The notes below the pieces were generated by a model that worked only from the letters and a program-made list of their open reading frames with translations, was not told the DNA's origin and did no database searches. From contig JAHBMJ010002972.1 of assembly GCA_018398765.1 (NCBI GenBank), positions 1 to 14,276 on the forward strand: a stretch of DNA of 14,276 nt, read 5' to 3'. This DNA comes from Chromera velia (taxonomy: Eukaryota > Sar > Chromeraceae). This document shows positions 6,775-14,276 of the stretch, one piece after another (positions within the stretch are counted from its first letter, which is position 1; every line of letters starts with the position of its first letter). The position numbers and the translations under genes are program-made.

Positions 6775-9144
6775 TCAATAGCAACCACTTTCTCTCTCGA
6801 TCTCTCTTTCTTGGGCTCTGTCTAATTTAGCTTCAATTTCGGTTATAATTGTATTCAGAGCCTCTCGATCTGCTCTTATTTCTGTACATTCAGTCAGTTG
6901 GTACAGCAGATCGTCTGTTTTGCCCCTGCATGCAGGGCAAACCACGTCTTCCAGCCCTCTGTAAGGTGCATAGGGGCCACCTGGTCCACCGAGCAACATA
7001 TACAGCAAGGCTGAAAAAGGGCCTGAGGATCAGATCGCAGCGCGAGAGAGGGAAACAAAACGGGGGGACGAAGGGGATGAGGGAAAAGTAGAGGAAAAGA
7101 AGAGGAGAGACGAACGTTGGGGAGTAGGATAAGACGTTTGGAACACATTCGGTCTGGTGCCTCTGCCAAACTGCAAAACCGCCCCCCGTGAAGCGGCCTT
7201 TTCTAGACAAGCATCAATCCATTCATCAATTTCCCGGTTGATCACTGCTCTTAAGAGAAGGAGACGGCCAACCTTAGTGGTTTTCTTCCTTCTCCTGATG
7301 GTTAGATTGACAGTTACAAAATTTAATTCTTCCAATCCGGTCGACCCAATGAATTTTTATATATGCATCATAGAGGAAAGACAATCACCATTCATTAAAG
7401 CCGACCAGGTACCTGCGGGTATCTTGAAGTCAATATGTTTTAAGTTAGTCAAATACCCCACAAGTCTCATCAACACGTGCACACGTGCAGGAAGTAGACC
7501 GACAGCACACAGAGTAGGTACACGGAAACTTTAAGAGGAGAGAGATAGATTCAAAGCCCAACGGACAAAGCGCAATTGAAAGGCATCTAATGCATCTATG
7601 TCTGACTTGCAGACAGGCAGACAGTCAAACGCGTATAGAGTAACAGGCAACCAGAAAGTGTATAGATACAAAATTTTTGCTGCAGGGGGCAGGCAACCTA
7701 AAGAGAGTGCCACGCTCTTTGCATGACTCATCCGTCTACTCGCTATGCTAAGCCTCTCTTCTATTACCTCTCTTAAGTCTCCCTCTTCGAACAAAAGAAC
7801 ATCCAGATACTTATACGACCCCACTCTCTCGACTTCTTTTCCCCCAAACATAATCCTGCCTTCAATTGCAGGGTAAGAGGTGGACAGACGCATGATTTTC
7901 ATCTTTTTTAAATTAACAGTGAGCCCTCTCTCTTCACAAAAAGAATTCAATTCATTCAAGCTGACCTGCAGGTCATACACGCTCTCAGCAACGAGGACAA
8001 GGTCATCGGCATAAGCAAAGCTATCGCACTCAACCCCACCGAGCAGAACCTCTGTACGACCGGAAGCCTTCACTCTTTCATGCAGATCATTGATAAAAAT
8101 TAAGAAGAGAAGAGGGGAGAGAGGATCCCCTTGTTTCACCCCTTTCTCTTCTTTGAACATAAAAGGGCTGCCAGTGATGCTTCCCTACATATTTATATAC
8201 ATTGCCCGAATTATTTTGACATCCGATTCAACTGCACTCACCCCTTGCTTCAACAAAACTTCAAACAAAACATCCCTGGGGAGGGAGTCAAAGGCTTTGC
8301 TGAAGTCTACAAAGCATGCTAACAAGAGCTTCTTTCATTTCTTTGCCTTTTGCATCAGTGCGGTAAGTGCTTCAATGGCTTTTCTTGTTCCTACCCCTTG
8401 CTGAAAACCCAACTGCCTATGGTCAATCTTCACTTGCGATGTAAGACGGGCAGAGAGGAGTGAAGAAAAGAGTTTTGGTAAGAGTGAGACAACATGAATC
8501 GGACGCCGTTCACCAGAGTCGGGCGAAGGAGGCCCCTTTGGAACTAGACAGATTTTAATTATATTTCATTCATCTCGCCAAGCGGATGTCAAGTGAATTA
8601 AGTTCAAATAGATAAATAACAAAGCACGAGAAAGAGGTGAATATTGAAAGCAGAGGGAGAGGTGGTTAGGGGCGAGTCCGGACAACCCTGCAGACTCGAG
8701 TGCAACCTTTTCTGCACAGAGCTTTTTGTACGCCTTTCTTTTCCTGTTGTGCAATCGCTGACATCTACGGGCCTGCCTCTTAACTGTCTGTCTTAAAGCA
8801 ACCACGTTCGCTCTGCTGCTCCCACTTCTCCCCTTATTCTCACATGATTGCACAAGTTTGTTCAACGTCTTCCTTGTTTCCCTCCAAAGTGTCGCTGCTT
8901 CCTTGTATTCATTATCAAACCATTCAGCCTTTTTCTTTTGTCTCACTTTTTTCTTGCCCTGTTGATCATCCAAATCCTTTCGCTTGATTTCTTTTGTTGG
9001 GCCGGCCAACGTAGACCAGGTTTCCCATTCCTTCAGCAGTAACTTTTCCCGTTCACAGAAAGACAAGAGCACCGGTTCAACTTGCTCACATAAGTTGGAA
9101 GCAGACAGTGGGGGGGGGGAGCGGATAGAAAAGAAGAGAGTCAA
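6775..9144 (-). pseudogene. LINE ORF2 linker, reverse transcriptase and C-terminal region, broken by six stops
   Basis: One minus-strand frame can be followed for about 790 codons with no net frameshift. The linker (8569-9144) is Lys/Arg-rich with a WFDNEYKEA stretch typical of LINE linkers. The polymerase core follows: VPKG and RPIHV, GFQQGVGTR, FVDFSKAFD (8287-8313, first catalytic Asp), KQGDPLSP (8113-8136) and FAYADDLVLV with the YADD pair at 8002-8013. Thumb-like sequence ends in FQLRFVRW. After it come RVPTLCAVGLLP, a DEWIDACLEKAASRG stretch and a CPAC motif (6928-6939) with a further Cys downstream, like the C-terminal Cys-rich motif of LINEs. In-frame stops are at 8566 (TGA), 8335 (TGA), 8185 (TAG), 7531 (TAA), 7357 (TAA) and 7030 (TGA); the frame ends at TGA 6775. 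YLDV replaces the usual YLGV after the catalytic motif. Confidence 0.85.
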
Positions 9145-9322
9145 TGTTTTTAGCTTCGCAAGCCATTTTTATAAGTCCAGCCTGAGGCCATGATAGCTGT
9201 TCAGCTAATTGACCAGCTGCTGCAGCTGAGGGGAGAAGCTCTTCGTCTGAGATAGGAGTGGATCTGACGGAGCGATAAAGGGGGGGGATAGGTAAAAGGG
9301 AGTTCTCTTTGCTGTCTGGCTG

Positions 9323-10025
9323 TTAAAGGGAAATGAAAGGGGCAGCAATAAGGGACAAAGAAAGTGACACAGCTGTATGGTCAAGCCTGGACAGTTCTGC
9401 TGGCTGTTTCATATCGAGGTGAGTACAAGCATGGAGGAGGGGAGGATCAACAAGAAAAAAGTCAATCAGAGTATGACCTCTACCTTTCCAGAGGAAGGAC
9501 CCTGGTGCAGTCTCATGAGAAAGAGCATGCTTTCCCACTCTAAGTGGGGGTAGAACTATCAATACAAAGACCATTTAAAGGGAGAAGATTTGTTAGTTCA
9601 TAGAGTTTTAAAAGAGAACGGCCCTGCTAATCAACTTTTCAGTTGTAAGACGAAGCACGGACTACTCCCGATACATTCTCTTCCTGAATGATTCCATTCT
9701 CATCTTGTACCCCCTTATCCCAGGTAATTCCTTTTGGTAGCTTATCGGAGATGTGAGCGTTGAAATCACCAGTCACAATTCTCTTTTCCTCTAGAGGAAC
9801 TTCCAACAATGCATCTGTCAGGCGCTCCCAGTGGCTCGGATCTCCGCCTGCCTCCCCTCTCCCAGTAGACCGTCCGTGTAGCACATATACTCCAAACACA
9901 TGCAGAATAGAAGACTTGCTGTATGCATCATCATCATTAGTGCTTTTAGATTGCATTGCTTTTATATTTGTACGTAACTCAAAAAGATGACAACAAGTTG
10001 AACCATTGATTAATTTGTATGACAA
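9323..10025 (-). pseudogene. LINE ORF2 partial APE-type endonuclease, frameshifted
   Basis: The enzyme nicks target DNA to prime reverse transcription in this class of element. The first frame (from 10025) gives LHVFGVYVLHG, then IVTGDFNAHI (GDFNAH codons at 9753-9770), the Asp/Asn catalytic block. It passes TGA at 9639 and a TAG near 9630 and continues as GRSLLKLYELTNLLPLNGL. After a frameshift near 9565 the next frame (9574-9323) carries FLWKGRGHTLIDFFLV and LDHTAV, matching the S/T-x-IDYIL and SDH-type motifs; LDH here retains the catalytic His. The N-terminal third with the metal-binding Glu is absent. Another frameshift separates it from the linker. Confidence 0.75.
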
Positions 10026-10545
10026 CAGCGTAAACGGGTGTACATCTTTTTCACATTAACTCTCTTGCATAAATTTTATATACATTCATCTTTAGCGTGC
10101 TCCGGCGTGCTCTTCGGTCTCTCGTTACTTGCCTTCGGTGGCTTTAAACGCGCAAATTCAATCAAAACATACGATTTTCTTTGGTGGCCTCTGGCTACCT
10201 TTGATCATAACTAAGACCATCTTCGGCAGCCTCTGATTAAGCGTAGCTTAGCTAGTGTCAGGGGTGTCAAGGGGGTAACACCAATGCACTGACATGCAGA
10301 AGTATGCAAAAGTCTAGGCAAAAGTTGGTAATAAAAATCTGGAAGATATAGCAAGACCAGGTTTTGAGTCTAAGAGTCTGAAATGATGGAGACTGAGAGT
10401 AAAATTAAGTAAAGTTAAGTTACTAGGCAAAGTTAAAAAATACTCGGATCATAGATTATCATACTATAATCATAGACTATCATAGACATATGAAGTGGTA
10501 TAAACATAACTTAACAGAATTAAAAAGCTGGTGCATGCCATTGGA
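10026..10545. other. AT-rich intergenic region
   Basis: No gene seen. Degenerate CTTCGG-containing segments recur at about 10110-10230 (for example GCCTTCGGTGGC and ATCTTCGGCAGCC). ATCATAGA/TATCATA words repeat near 10448-10492. The sequence next to the LINE gives no endonuclease N-terminus on the minus strand. Confidence 0.4.
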
Positions 10546-10548
10546 TTA

Positions 10549-10793
10549 GGGGATACAAAAAAATTTTGGTATCAAATGCTATCGGATACCGTTTGCTGAC
10601 CCCCCCCCCCCTCCTCAAATAGGGGGTATCCGATACCCCGGCGCGGTCTGACGGCTCGGCCTGGCCGGCCTATGAAGGAAAAGGCCGGGTTCGACCAAAA
10701 TATCCGATTATATATCTAATATGATCCAAAGCTGGTGACCCCCCTCCCCCTCTTGTCTGACACCATCAGATACGGGAATTTTTTTGTATCCCC
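10549..10793. mobile_element. MITE-like element, 245 bp, TTA target duplication
   Basis: The left end GGGGATACAAAAAAAA... (10549-10574) and the right end (10769-10793) are inverted copies over about 25 bp, with one length difference in the A run and a three-base mismatch block. TTA flanks both sides (10546-10548 and 10794-10796). A 3-bp TTA duplication and ends beginning GGGG fit PIF/Harbinger-type (Tourist-like) MITEs; that assignment is inference. The inside has no coding capacity. It holds further GATAC/GTATC words near both ends, a run of 11 C (10601-10611) and GC-rich GGCC palindromes near 10655-10690. Confidence 0.65.
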
Positions 10794-10810
10794 TTACCAT
10801 ACATATATGT

Positions 10811-10818
10811 ATGAGTTA
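10811..10818. repeat. Left 8-bp target-site duplication of the 1.5-kb DNA transposon
   Basis: ATGAGTTA here is identical to 12340-12347, directly outside the two inverted ends. A third ATGAGTTA follows at 12350-12357 as a 10-bp tandem repeat of the right flank. Confidence 0.65.
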
Positions 10819-10860
10819 TACCCCCAAGAAGGCTTCCTATGGTTGATCCGGAGCGGCCGT

Positions 10861-11106
10861 CAAAGCCCGGGCGCCGAAGGCGCCCGGCTGCCAAAGCCCG
10901 ACCACGCCGAAAGCGCGGGCCTGTCAAAGCCCGACCGCGCCGAAGGCGCGGGCCTACTAAAGCCTGACCACGCCGAAGGTGCGGGCCTGTCAAAGCCCGA
11001 CCGTACCGAAGGCGCGGGCCTACCAAAGCCCGACCGCGCCAAAGGCGCGGCCATGCCAAAGCCCAACCGTGCCAAAGGCGCGGGCCTACCAAAGCCCGAC
11101 CGTACG
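10861..11106. repeat. 33-bp GC-rich minisatellite, about 7.5 units, each with a hairpin
   Basis: Units begin CAAAGCCCGACC and contain the core CGCGCCGAAGGCGCG, a perfect 6-bp stem with a GAA loop in the best copies. Unit 1 (10861-10891) is a 31-bp variant with a longer stem. Units 2-7 are 33 bp, starting at 10892, 10925, 10958, 10991, 11024 and 11057, with a partial at 11090. Units 2 and 4 share ACCACGCC and a TGT end, and units 3 and 5 share a TAC end, hinting at a 66-bp higher-order repeat. Because 33 is divisible by 3, long frames open on both strands (11-residue repeats such as KPDRAEGAGLP), but I do not take these as genes. A related single unit lies at 12262-12292. Confidence 0.85.
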
Positions 11107-11309
11107 TGCCGCCCCAAAACCCACATACATGTGGCTTTTGCAGTTGTACGTATTAATGCATGCATGCACAAAGGTGCAAAAGCTGTCTGAAAAACGTCCT
11201 GGTCTTCTGGCTTGTTACTGTATATCGGTTCGCTATGGTCAGCACCTATCCTTAAGCTGGCGAATTCGATCTGACCGTGACACTGTCTGTGTACTTTTCT
11301 TTTTCCAAA

Positions 11310-11546
11310 ATGTCCAGCCTGCCTTTTGACGCTCATTTGCGAATCGCTGTGTCGGACTTCCTTGAAGATGCGGCCCTTGCGGAGTTAGTTTTAGAGTTCT
11401 TTCTGAAGACGTTGGGGGTGGAATCCACAGAGCACATTGAGAAGTACTTTGAACTTCGAAAGGAATTTGAAGCTGTGAAGCTTCGACATGTTCGACAGGC
11501 CAACGAATTGAAGACTTTTTTTTTTAAGCGGCTTGGAGGGGGCTGA
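11310..11546 (+). CDS. Coding-like ORF of 78 codons inside the DNA transposon
   Basis: From ATG at 11310 (context CAAAATGT, A at -3) the frame encodes MSSLPFDAHL followed by a charged, helix-prone stretch (DFLEDAALAEL, TLGVESTEHIEKYF, EAVKLRHVRQANELK) and ends at TGA after a Phe run and GGG. Composition and codon pattern look more like real protein than the other frames here. I do not recognise the family. The spacing of hydrophobic residues loosely recalls small helical domains such as SAM, but that is only an impression. An in-frame ATG lies upstream at 11277. It could be a captured host exon or the remnant of a transposon gene. Confidence 0.35.
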   Translation: MSSLPFDAHLRIAVSDFLEDAALAELVLEFFLKTLGVESTEHIEKYFELRKEFEAVKLRHVRQANELKTFFFKRLGGG

Positions 11547-11723
11547 CAGAAAGCAGAACCTTAGCAAAAGGCGCCCCCGGTACAGGAGGCTGACACGCAG
11601 TCTTGGAAACGGACTGCCCCTCCCTCTGTGCAGGAGAAGAGTCCTCCTTCTGGAGCATCGCGGGGATTGATGGCCAACTGGATGGGTCCGTTTCTTTTTT
11701 ACTGGCTGACTTAATCGTTTTGC

Positions 11724-11999
11724 ATGCATGTATGTCGAAGAACTGCATCCGCGGTCAGTGTTCTTCACTTCTCTTCACGCACTCAAGCAAGAGGACAAAG
11801 AGCGCAAGCAAAAGAAAAAGCGAAAGCAAAAGTAAAGGCTAAGGCAAAAAATAAGGTGAAAGCAAAGGCTACTTTGTTTACCCGGGTGACGAGCGAATAT
11901 AGTGGTAGCGAAGGAGGGGGGGCTACAGAGTCTGATGATGATGACGATGACTATCGCCCTGCTGCACACAGAGTCCATGGATTTAGAATTCCTAAATGA
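11724..11999 (+). CDS. Low-complexity Lys/Ala and Asp-rich ORF inside the DNA transposon
   Basis: The frame contains a KAKAKVKAKAKNKVKAKA run, then SEYSGSEGGGATE, a run of six Asp and a basic end YRPAAHRVHGFRIPK before TGA. The alternating Lys/Ala run comes from repeated AAAGCAAAAG-type DNA, so openness is partly due to composition. The Asp-run-to-stop segment resembles a protein C-terminus, and it could be a last exon paired with the ORF at 11310, but I see no convincing splice pair. No function can be assigned. Confidence 0.25.
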   Translation: MHVCRRTASAVSVLHFSSRTQARGQRAQAKEKAKAKVKAKAKNKVKAKATLFTRVTSEYSGSEGGGATESDDDDDDYRPAAHRVHGFRIPK

Positions 12000-12182
12000 A
12001 GACTGACTAAAACTGACAGATTCAAACTGATTAAAATCAATATTTTTTTTTTTGTTATTTTACATATTTAAGTTGATTATAGCAGATACTATAAGAGAGT
12101 ATTAAAATATTATAAAACTGGGTTAAACTAGATTAAATTAGGTTATAATATTTTTAAGCTACAATGGACTGGAGGTATATTC
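12000..12182. other. AT-rich right-hand interior of the DNA transposon
   Basis: Contains a T11-12 run near 12043 and TTAAA/TATAA-rich sequence. Nothing coding is seen. Confidence 0.4.
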
Positions 12183-12183
12183 C

Positions 12184-12279
12184 ATACTAGAAAGAATTAG
12201 CTTTCTGTCACCAGAGCCTTGACGATATTGTATACTAGAAAGAATGAGCTTTCTATCATCAAAGCCCTGGCGCCTTCGC
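12184..12279. repeat. 48-bp direct duplication with conserved hairpins
   Basis: ATACTAGAAAGAAT begins at 12184 and again at 12232. Each copy holds the stem AGAAAG/CTTTCT (12189-12206 and 12237-12254) with a 6-nt loop that differs by one base. The second copy runs into CAAAGCCCTGGCGCC, a stray relative of the minisatellite unit. The pair lies just inside the right end of the transposon, where subterminal repeats commonly occur. Confidence 0.55.
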
Positions 12280-12357
12280 TGCCAAAGCCTGGAGTTTGAT
12301 TGACAGACCATAAGGTCATAGGAAGGCTTCTTGGGGGTAATGAGTTATAATGAGTTA

Positions 12358-12867
12358 AAATTTTTAAGATTTTACTTCTAGCTAAATAAGTTCGTGCCGC
12401 CTCTTTTCCACGGCGTCTCTATGGACTGGAATTTAGGGCTAAATTAGGCTAAATTCCGTCAGAGGAAGTGCTCCTAATGATATGTACCCCTCAAATGCCC
12501 TCGATCATGACCCCGGAAAGTGAGTTGCATCACCTGGCGAGCGGTCCGCGAAAGCGAAAGTTTCCACGAGTTTTGTGGTTCAACCGAAGCACTGATCTAG
12601 CCGCAGATTCTTGCAGTGAGCAGTCAGACAGAGTTAAGGAAAGATTGGATAGATAAGCGAGATCCAGGTCCGGGAGGCATTGTGGAGTTGCCCGAACGGC
12701 GCAGGAACCTGTAACTATTGACACATCGAAACATCCGTCAATCTCTGTGCACTAAAAGGAGGGGCAAACGGAGACAACGTTGGCCCCCTCCTGTGTTGTT
12801 TCCAGAGTTTGTCTTGAACTTTGCTCGATCCCTCTTTGGATTTTTGTTCACTCCCGTGGTCGCCAAG
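12358..12867. other. Spacer and presumed 5' region of the right-hand gene
   Basis: It contains a short TTAGGGCTAAATTAGGCTAAATT repeat-like stretch near 12432-12455. I see no clear TATA box or RNA gene. The last 150 bases are open in frame with the downstream gene back to an ATG at 12718, so part of this could be coding. Confidence 0.35.
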
Positions 12868-13561
12868 ATGTCATCGGGACTGTCCGAGGGCCTTCGGAGT
12901 GTGATCAAGAAGGCAACCGAAGAGATCGAGACGTCGGAGTCCTGTGAAGAGTGGGAGGAGAAATTGAGCAATGCCGGAATCCTCAGGTGATTCTCGTGTG
13001 CTTTGGGGAATGCTCTGAATCAATACGATGTTGTCCACCAGCTGCTGCCTCAGTCGCTCCAAAGCTTACTCTACCTCACAGCTATCTCCATGAGAATCGA
13101 ACTTGCACCACTGTATTCAACGTTTCTTTTATCTTCTCGCTGTCTTAACGCAACCACCCTCCATCAATCAAATGCTGACTTCGTCCGCCCGACCCTTCAA
13201 AATGCCTTTTCGGTTCATCCCAAGTCCTCGTGCCTTCACTGTCTACTTGTCTGCTTGCGTCAAAACGAGTCTCGATGGGTTGTTCTGCTGCAACATGCAA
13301 GATGCTTGCTTGCTGCGTTGTTGTCCCCCCTGCTCGCAGCATCGAGGTCTTCCTGCACTATCTTCGCATTGCGGGTCACATTCCTTTCGGGATGGACAGA
13401 AAGTTCCTGAACACCATTCTTGATTTTGCACAGCAGAGGGGAGAGGCCAGCGACGACGATCGGATCCACATCATGACTCTCGAGTTTCCTGAGGGTACGT
13501 CTCTCTCTCTCTCTCGTCCCTCTGCCAGTGATGAAGTGCGTGTGCCTGTTTGAGTTTGTGG

Positions 13562-13604
<43 letters not shown>

Positions 13605-13821
13605 TGTAAGAGTGTAAGAGTGTAAGAGTGTGTGTGTGTGTGAGAGAGAGAGAGAGAACGGAGGGATGGAGGGACAGAGAGAAAGACAGACTTTCATGCC
13701 TGGAAAGACAGATAGAAGAGGAATTTTTCCGTCGTCTTCCTCTGATAGGTGACGTTTCCTTTTCTTTTCTGCAGGTGAAGCTGCGAAGGCAGCAAAGCTC
13801 GTGCGGAAAAAACGACAGTCG
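12868..13821 (+). CDS. 5' part of a spliced gene of unknown function, exons 12868-12986, 13340-13494, 13775-13821
   Basis: I chose ATG 12868 for its context (CCAAGATG, A at -3); an in-frame ATG at 12718 would add 50 residues. Exon 1 encodes MSSGLSEGLRSVIKKATEEI and an acidic segment to NAGIL. Exon 2 joins through an AG|C Ser codon and reads IEVFLHYLRIAGHIPFG, MDRKFLNTILDFAQQRGE and MTLEFPEG. Exon 3 joins through G|GT and reads EAAKAAKLVRKKRQS. Donors are GTGATT, GTACGT and GTACGT; acceptors are CTCGCAG (13333-13339) and CTGCAG (13769-13774). Phases 2, 1 and 0 agree at each junction, giving 107 residues so far. The product is mostly helical and charged with a basic end; I recognise no family. 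The third intron starts at 13822 and no further exon is clear in the window. Confidence 0.6.
13501..13656. repeat. Compound microsatellite in intron 2: (CT)n, (GT)n, 8-bp repeat, (GA)n
   Basis: CT repeats follow the donor (13501-13516). A (GT) run spans 13564-13602, then three copies of GTGTAAGA (13604-13627), a shorter TG run and GA repeats to 13656. Open frames here on either strand (His-Thr or Arg-Glu repeats) come from the repeats and are not genes. Confidence 0.9.
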
Positions 13822-14032
13822 GTACGTTGCCTCCTTTCGATCAGGGTCTTTGGAGAATTCCTTGAGGGACTTTTCTTTGGGCGGGCAGGCAGGCAGGCAG
13901 GCAGCGAGTGGAAGAAGGGAGAGAAGCAAAGAATGAAGGAAGAGCACCACCTGCCGTCTCACATAATCCCCGTACCACCTTTCTCTTCTCTTCTCTTCTC
14001 TTCTGATTGATCGATCGATCGAGGGGGTGGGT

Positions 14033-14074
<42 letters not shown>

Positions 14075-14276
14075 TGTGTGTGAATGTGTGTGTGTGTGTG
14101 TGTGCGTGTGTGTGGATAAATCGGAATAGGAGTCGGGCCCTGAGACAGAAAAGATCGGCAGAGGATCCTCTGGGCAGACGCCACAATTAAGTTTCGATGG
14201 ACGCTGACTGCATGACTTCCTTTGACTCACTTTATTGATACCTCCTTACCTCCTTCTCTTTCCAATTCCCCCCCCC
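13822..14276 (+). other. Intron 3 (incomplete) with microsatellites
   Basis: Starts with GTACGT. It holds (GGCA) at about 13884-13904, (TTCTC) at 13981-14004, (GATC) at about 14005-14022, (TC) at about 14032-14057 and (TG) tracts at 14058-14114 with interruptions. The window ends in a run of C (14269-14276). No exon could be defined, so I treat the whole stretch as intron or unresolved. Confidence 0.5.

Larger units (their letters stand above)
6262..10025 (-). mobile_element. 5'-truncated, decayed non-LTR retrotransposon (LINE, APE-endonuclease type)
   Basis: Read on the minus strand, the order is partial apurinic-type endonuclease (about 10025-9323), linker (about 9322-8570), reverse transcriptase (about 8568-7600), C-terminal region with a CPAC motif (about 7530-6775), a 3' untranslated part and a TAA/TGA-rich tail near 6262-6303. 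This is the usual layout of LINE ORF2. The N-terminal half of the endonuclease is missing upstream of about 10025, consistent with incomplete reverse transcription at insertion. No ORF1 is seen. Frameshifts affect the endonuclease, and six in-frame stops affect the rest, so it is inactive. I did not assign a clade. Both outer ends are approximate and I found no target-site duplication. Confidence 0.85.
10819..12339. mobile_element. Non-autonomous DNA transposon, 1,521 bp, 23-bp TIRs and 8-bp target duplication
   Basis: The ends 10819-10841 (TACCCCCAAGAAG... to CCTATG) and 12317-12339 are reverse complements at 22 of 23 positions. The mismatch is at the centre of an internal GAAGGCTTC near-palindrome. 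Exact ATGAGTTA copies flank both ends. An 8-bp duplication is typical of the hAT superfamily (Merlin and P elements are alternatives). The terminal bases alone do not settle it. No transposase is visible. The interior holds a 33-bp GC-rich minisatellite at the left, two short coding-like segments in the middle, and AT-rich sequence with a 48-bp duplication at the right. It would need an outside transposase. Confidence 0.65.

Noticed and set aside
7157-7534. 125-codon plus-strand ORF
   Set aside because: Shadow of the LINE C-terminal coding region on the other strand.
6775-9144. Stop-codon reassignment to explain the interrupted LINE frame
   Set aside because: TAA, TAG and TGA all occur in frame, the endonuclease part also has frameshifts, and the plus-strand gene models end or splice normally, so decay is simpler.
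10735-11190. 151-codon plus-strand ORF and overlapping minus-strand ORFs over the minisatellite
   Set aside because: Openness follows from a 33-bp GC-rich repeat without stops in several frames. The plus frame starts inside the MITE and crosses its end and the end of the next transposon.
13471-14184. 237-codon minus-strand ORF with long His-Thr and Arg-Glu runs
   Set aside because: Almost entirely produced by GT/CA and TC/GA microsatellites in introns of the plus-strand gene.
538-14276. CRISPR array, prophage or bacterial defence system
   Set aside because: Repeats are contiguous without unique spacers, and introns, LINE and MITE features show eukaryotic DNA.

Overview
This is a eukaryotic, transposon-rich stretch, probably from a protist or alga. 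The evidence is GT-AG introns with pyrimidine tracts, many long di- to pentanucleotide microsatellites, and no operons or ribosome-binding sites. An alveolate such as a chromerid is one possibility, but nothing in the window fixes the taxon. Little of the sequence looks like host coding sequence: two possible terminal exons at the left end and the first three exons of an unrecognised gene at the right end. Everything between is mobile elements and AT-rich spacer.

Layout. (1) 40-282: two putative last exons of a gene. (2) 538-5096: the most striking structure, a tandem array with a period of 2,044 bp (two full units plus a 471-bp partial). It reads best as LTR-internal-LTR-internal-LTR, a non-autonomous LTR retrotransposon. 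The LTRs are about 480 bp (TG...CA in the best copies). A TGG primer-binding-like site lies 3 nt inside, purine tracts sit just before LTR2 and LTR3, and CCGT flanks both outer ends. The 1,564-bp internal region encodes no gag or pol that I recognise. (3) About 5870-6260: a duplicated piece of a LINE C-terminal region. (4) About 6262-10025, minus strand: a 5'-truncated, decayed non-LTR retrotransposon with a partial APE-type endonuclease, a linker, a YADD reverse transcriptase and a C-terminal Cys motif. (5) 10549-10793: a 245-bp MITE-like element with about 25-bp inverted ends and TTA target duplications. (6) 10819-12339: a second DNA transposon of 1,521 bp with 23-bp inverted ends and an exact 8-bp target duplication, carrying a hairpin-rich 33-bp minisatellite and short coding-like fragments. 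(7) 12868 to the end: the 5' part of a spliced gene whose introns hold GT, CT and other microsatellites.

The elements do not form a pathway; the locus looks like a sink for insertions. Two features unify it. Copies of the LTR element differ almost only by transitions. The LINE keeps one reading frame for about 790 codons but is broken by six in-frame stops of all three types. Both fit decay by transitions (cytosine deamination or a RIP-like process), although I could not test this statistically. None of the mobile elements appears able to move by itself.
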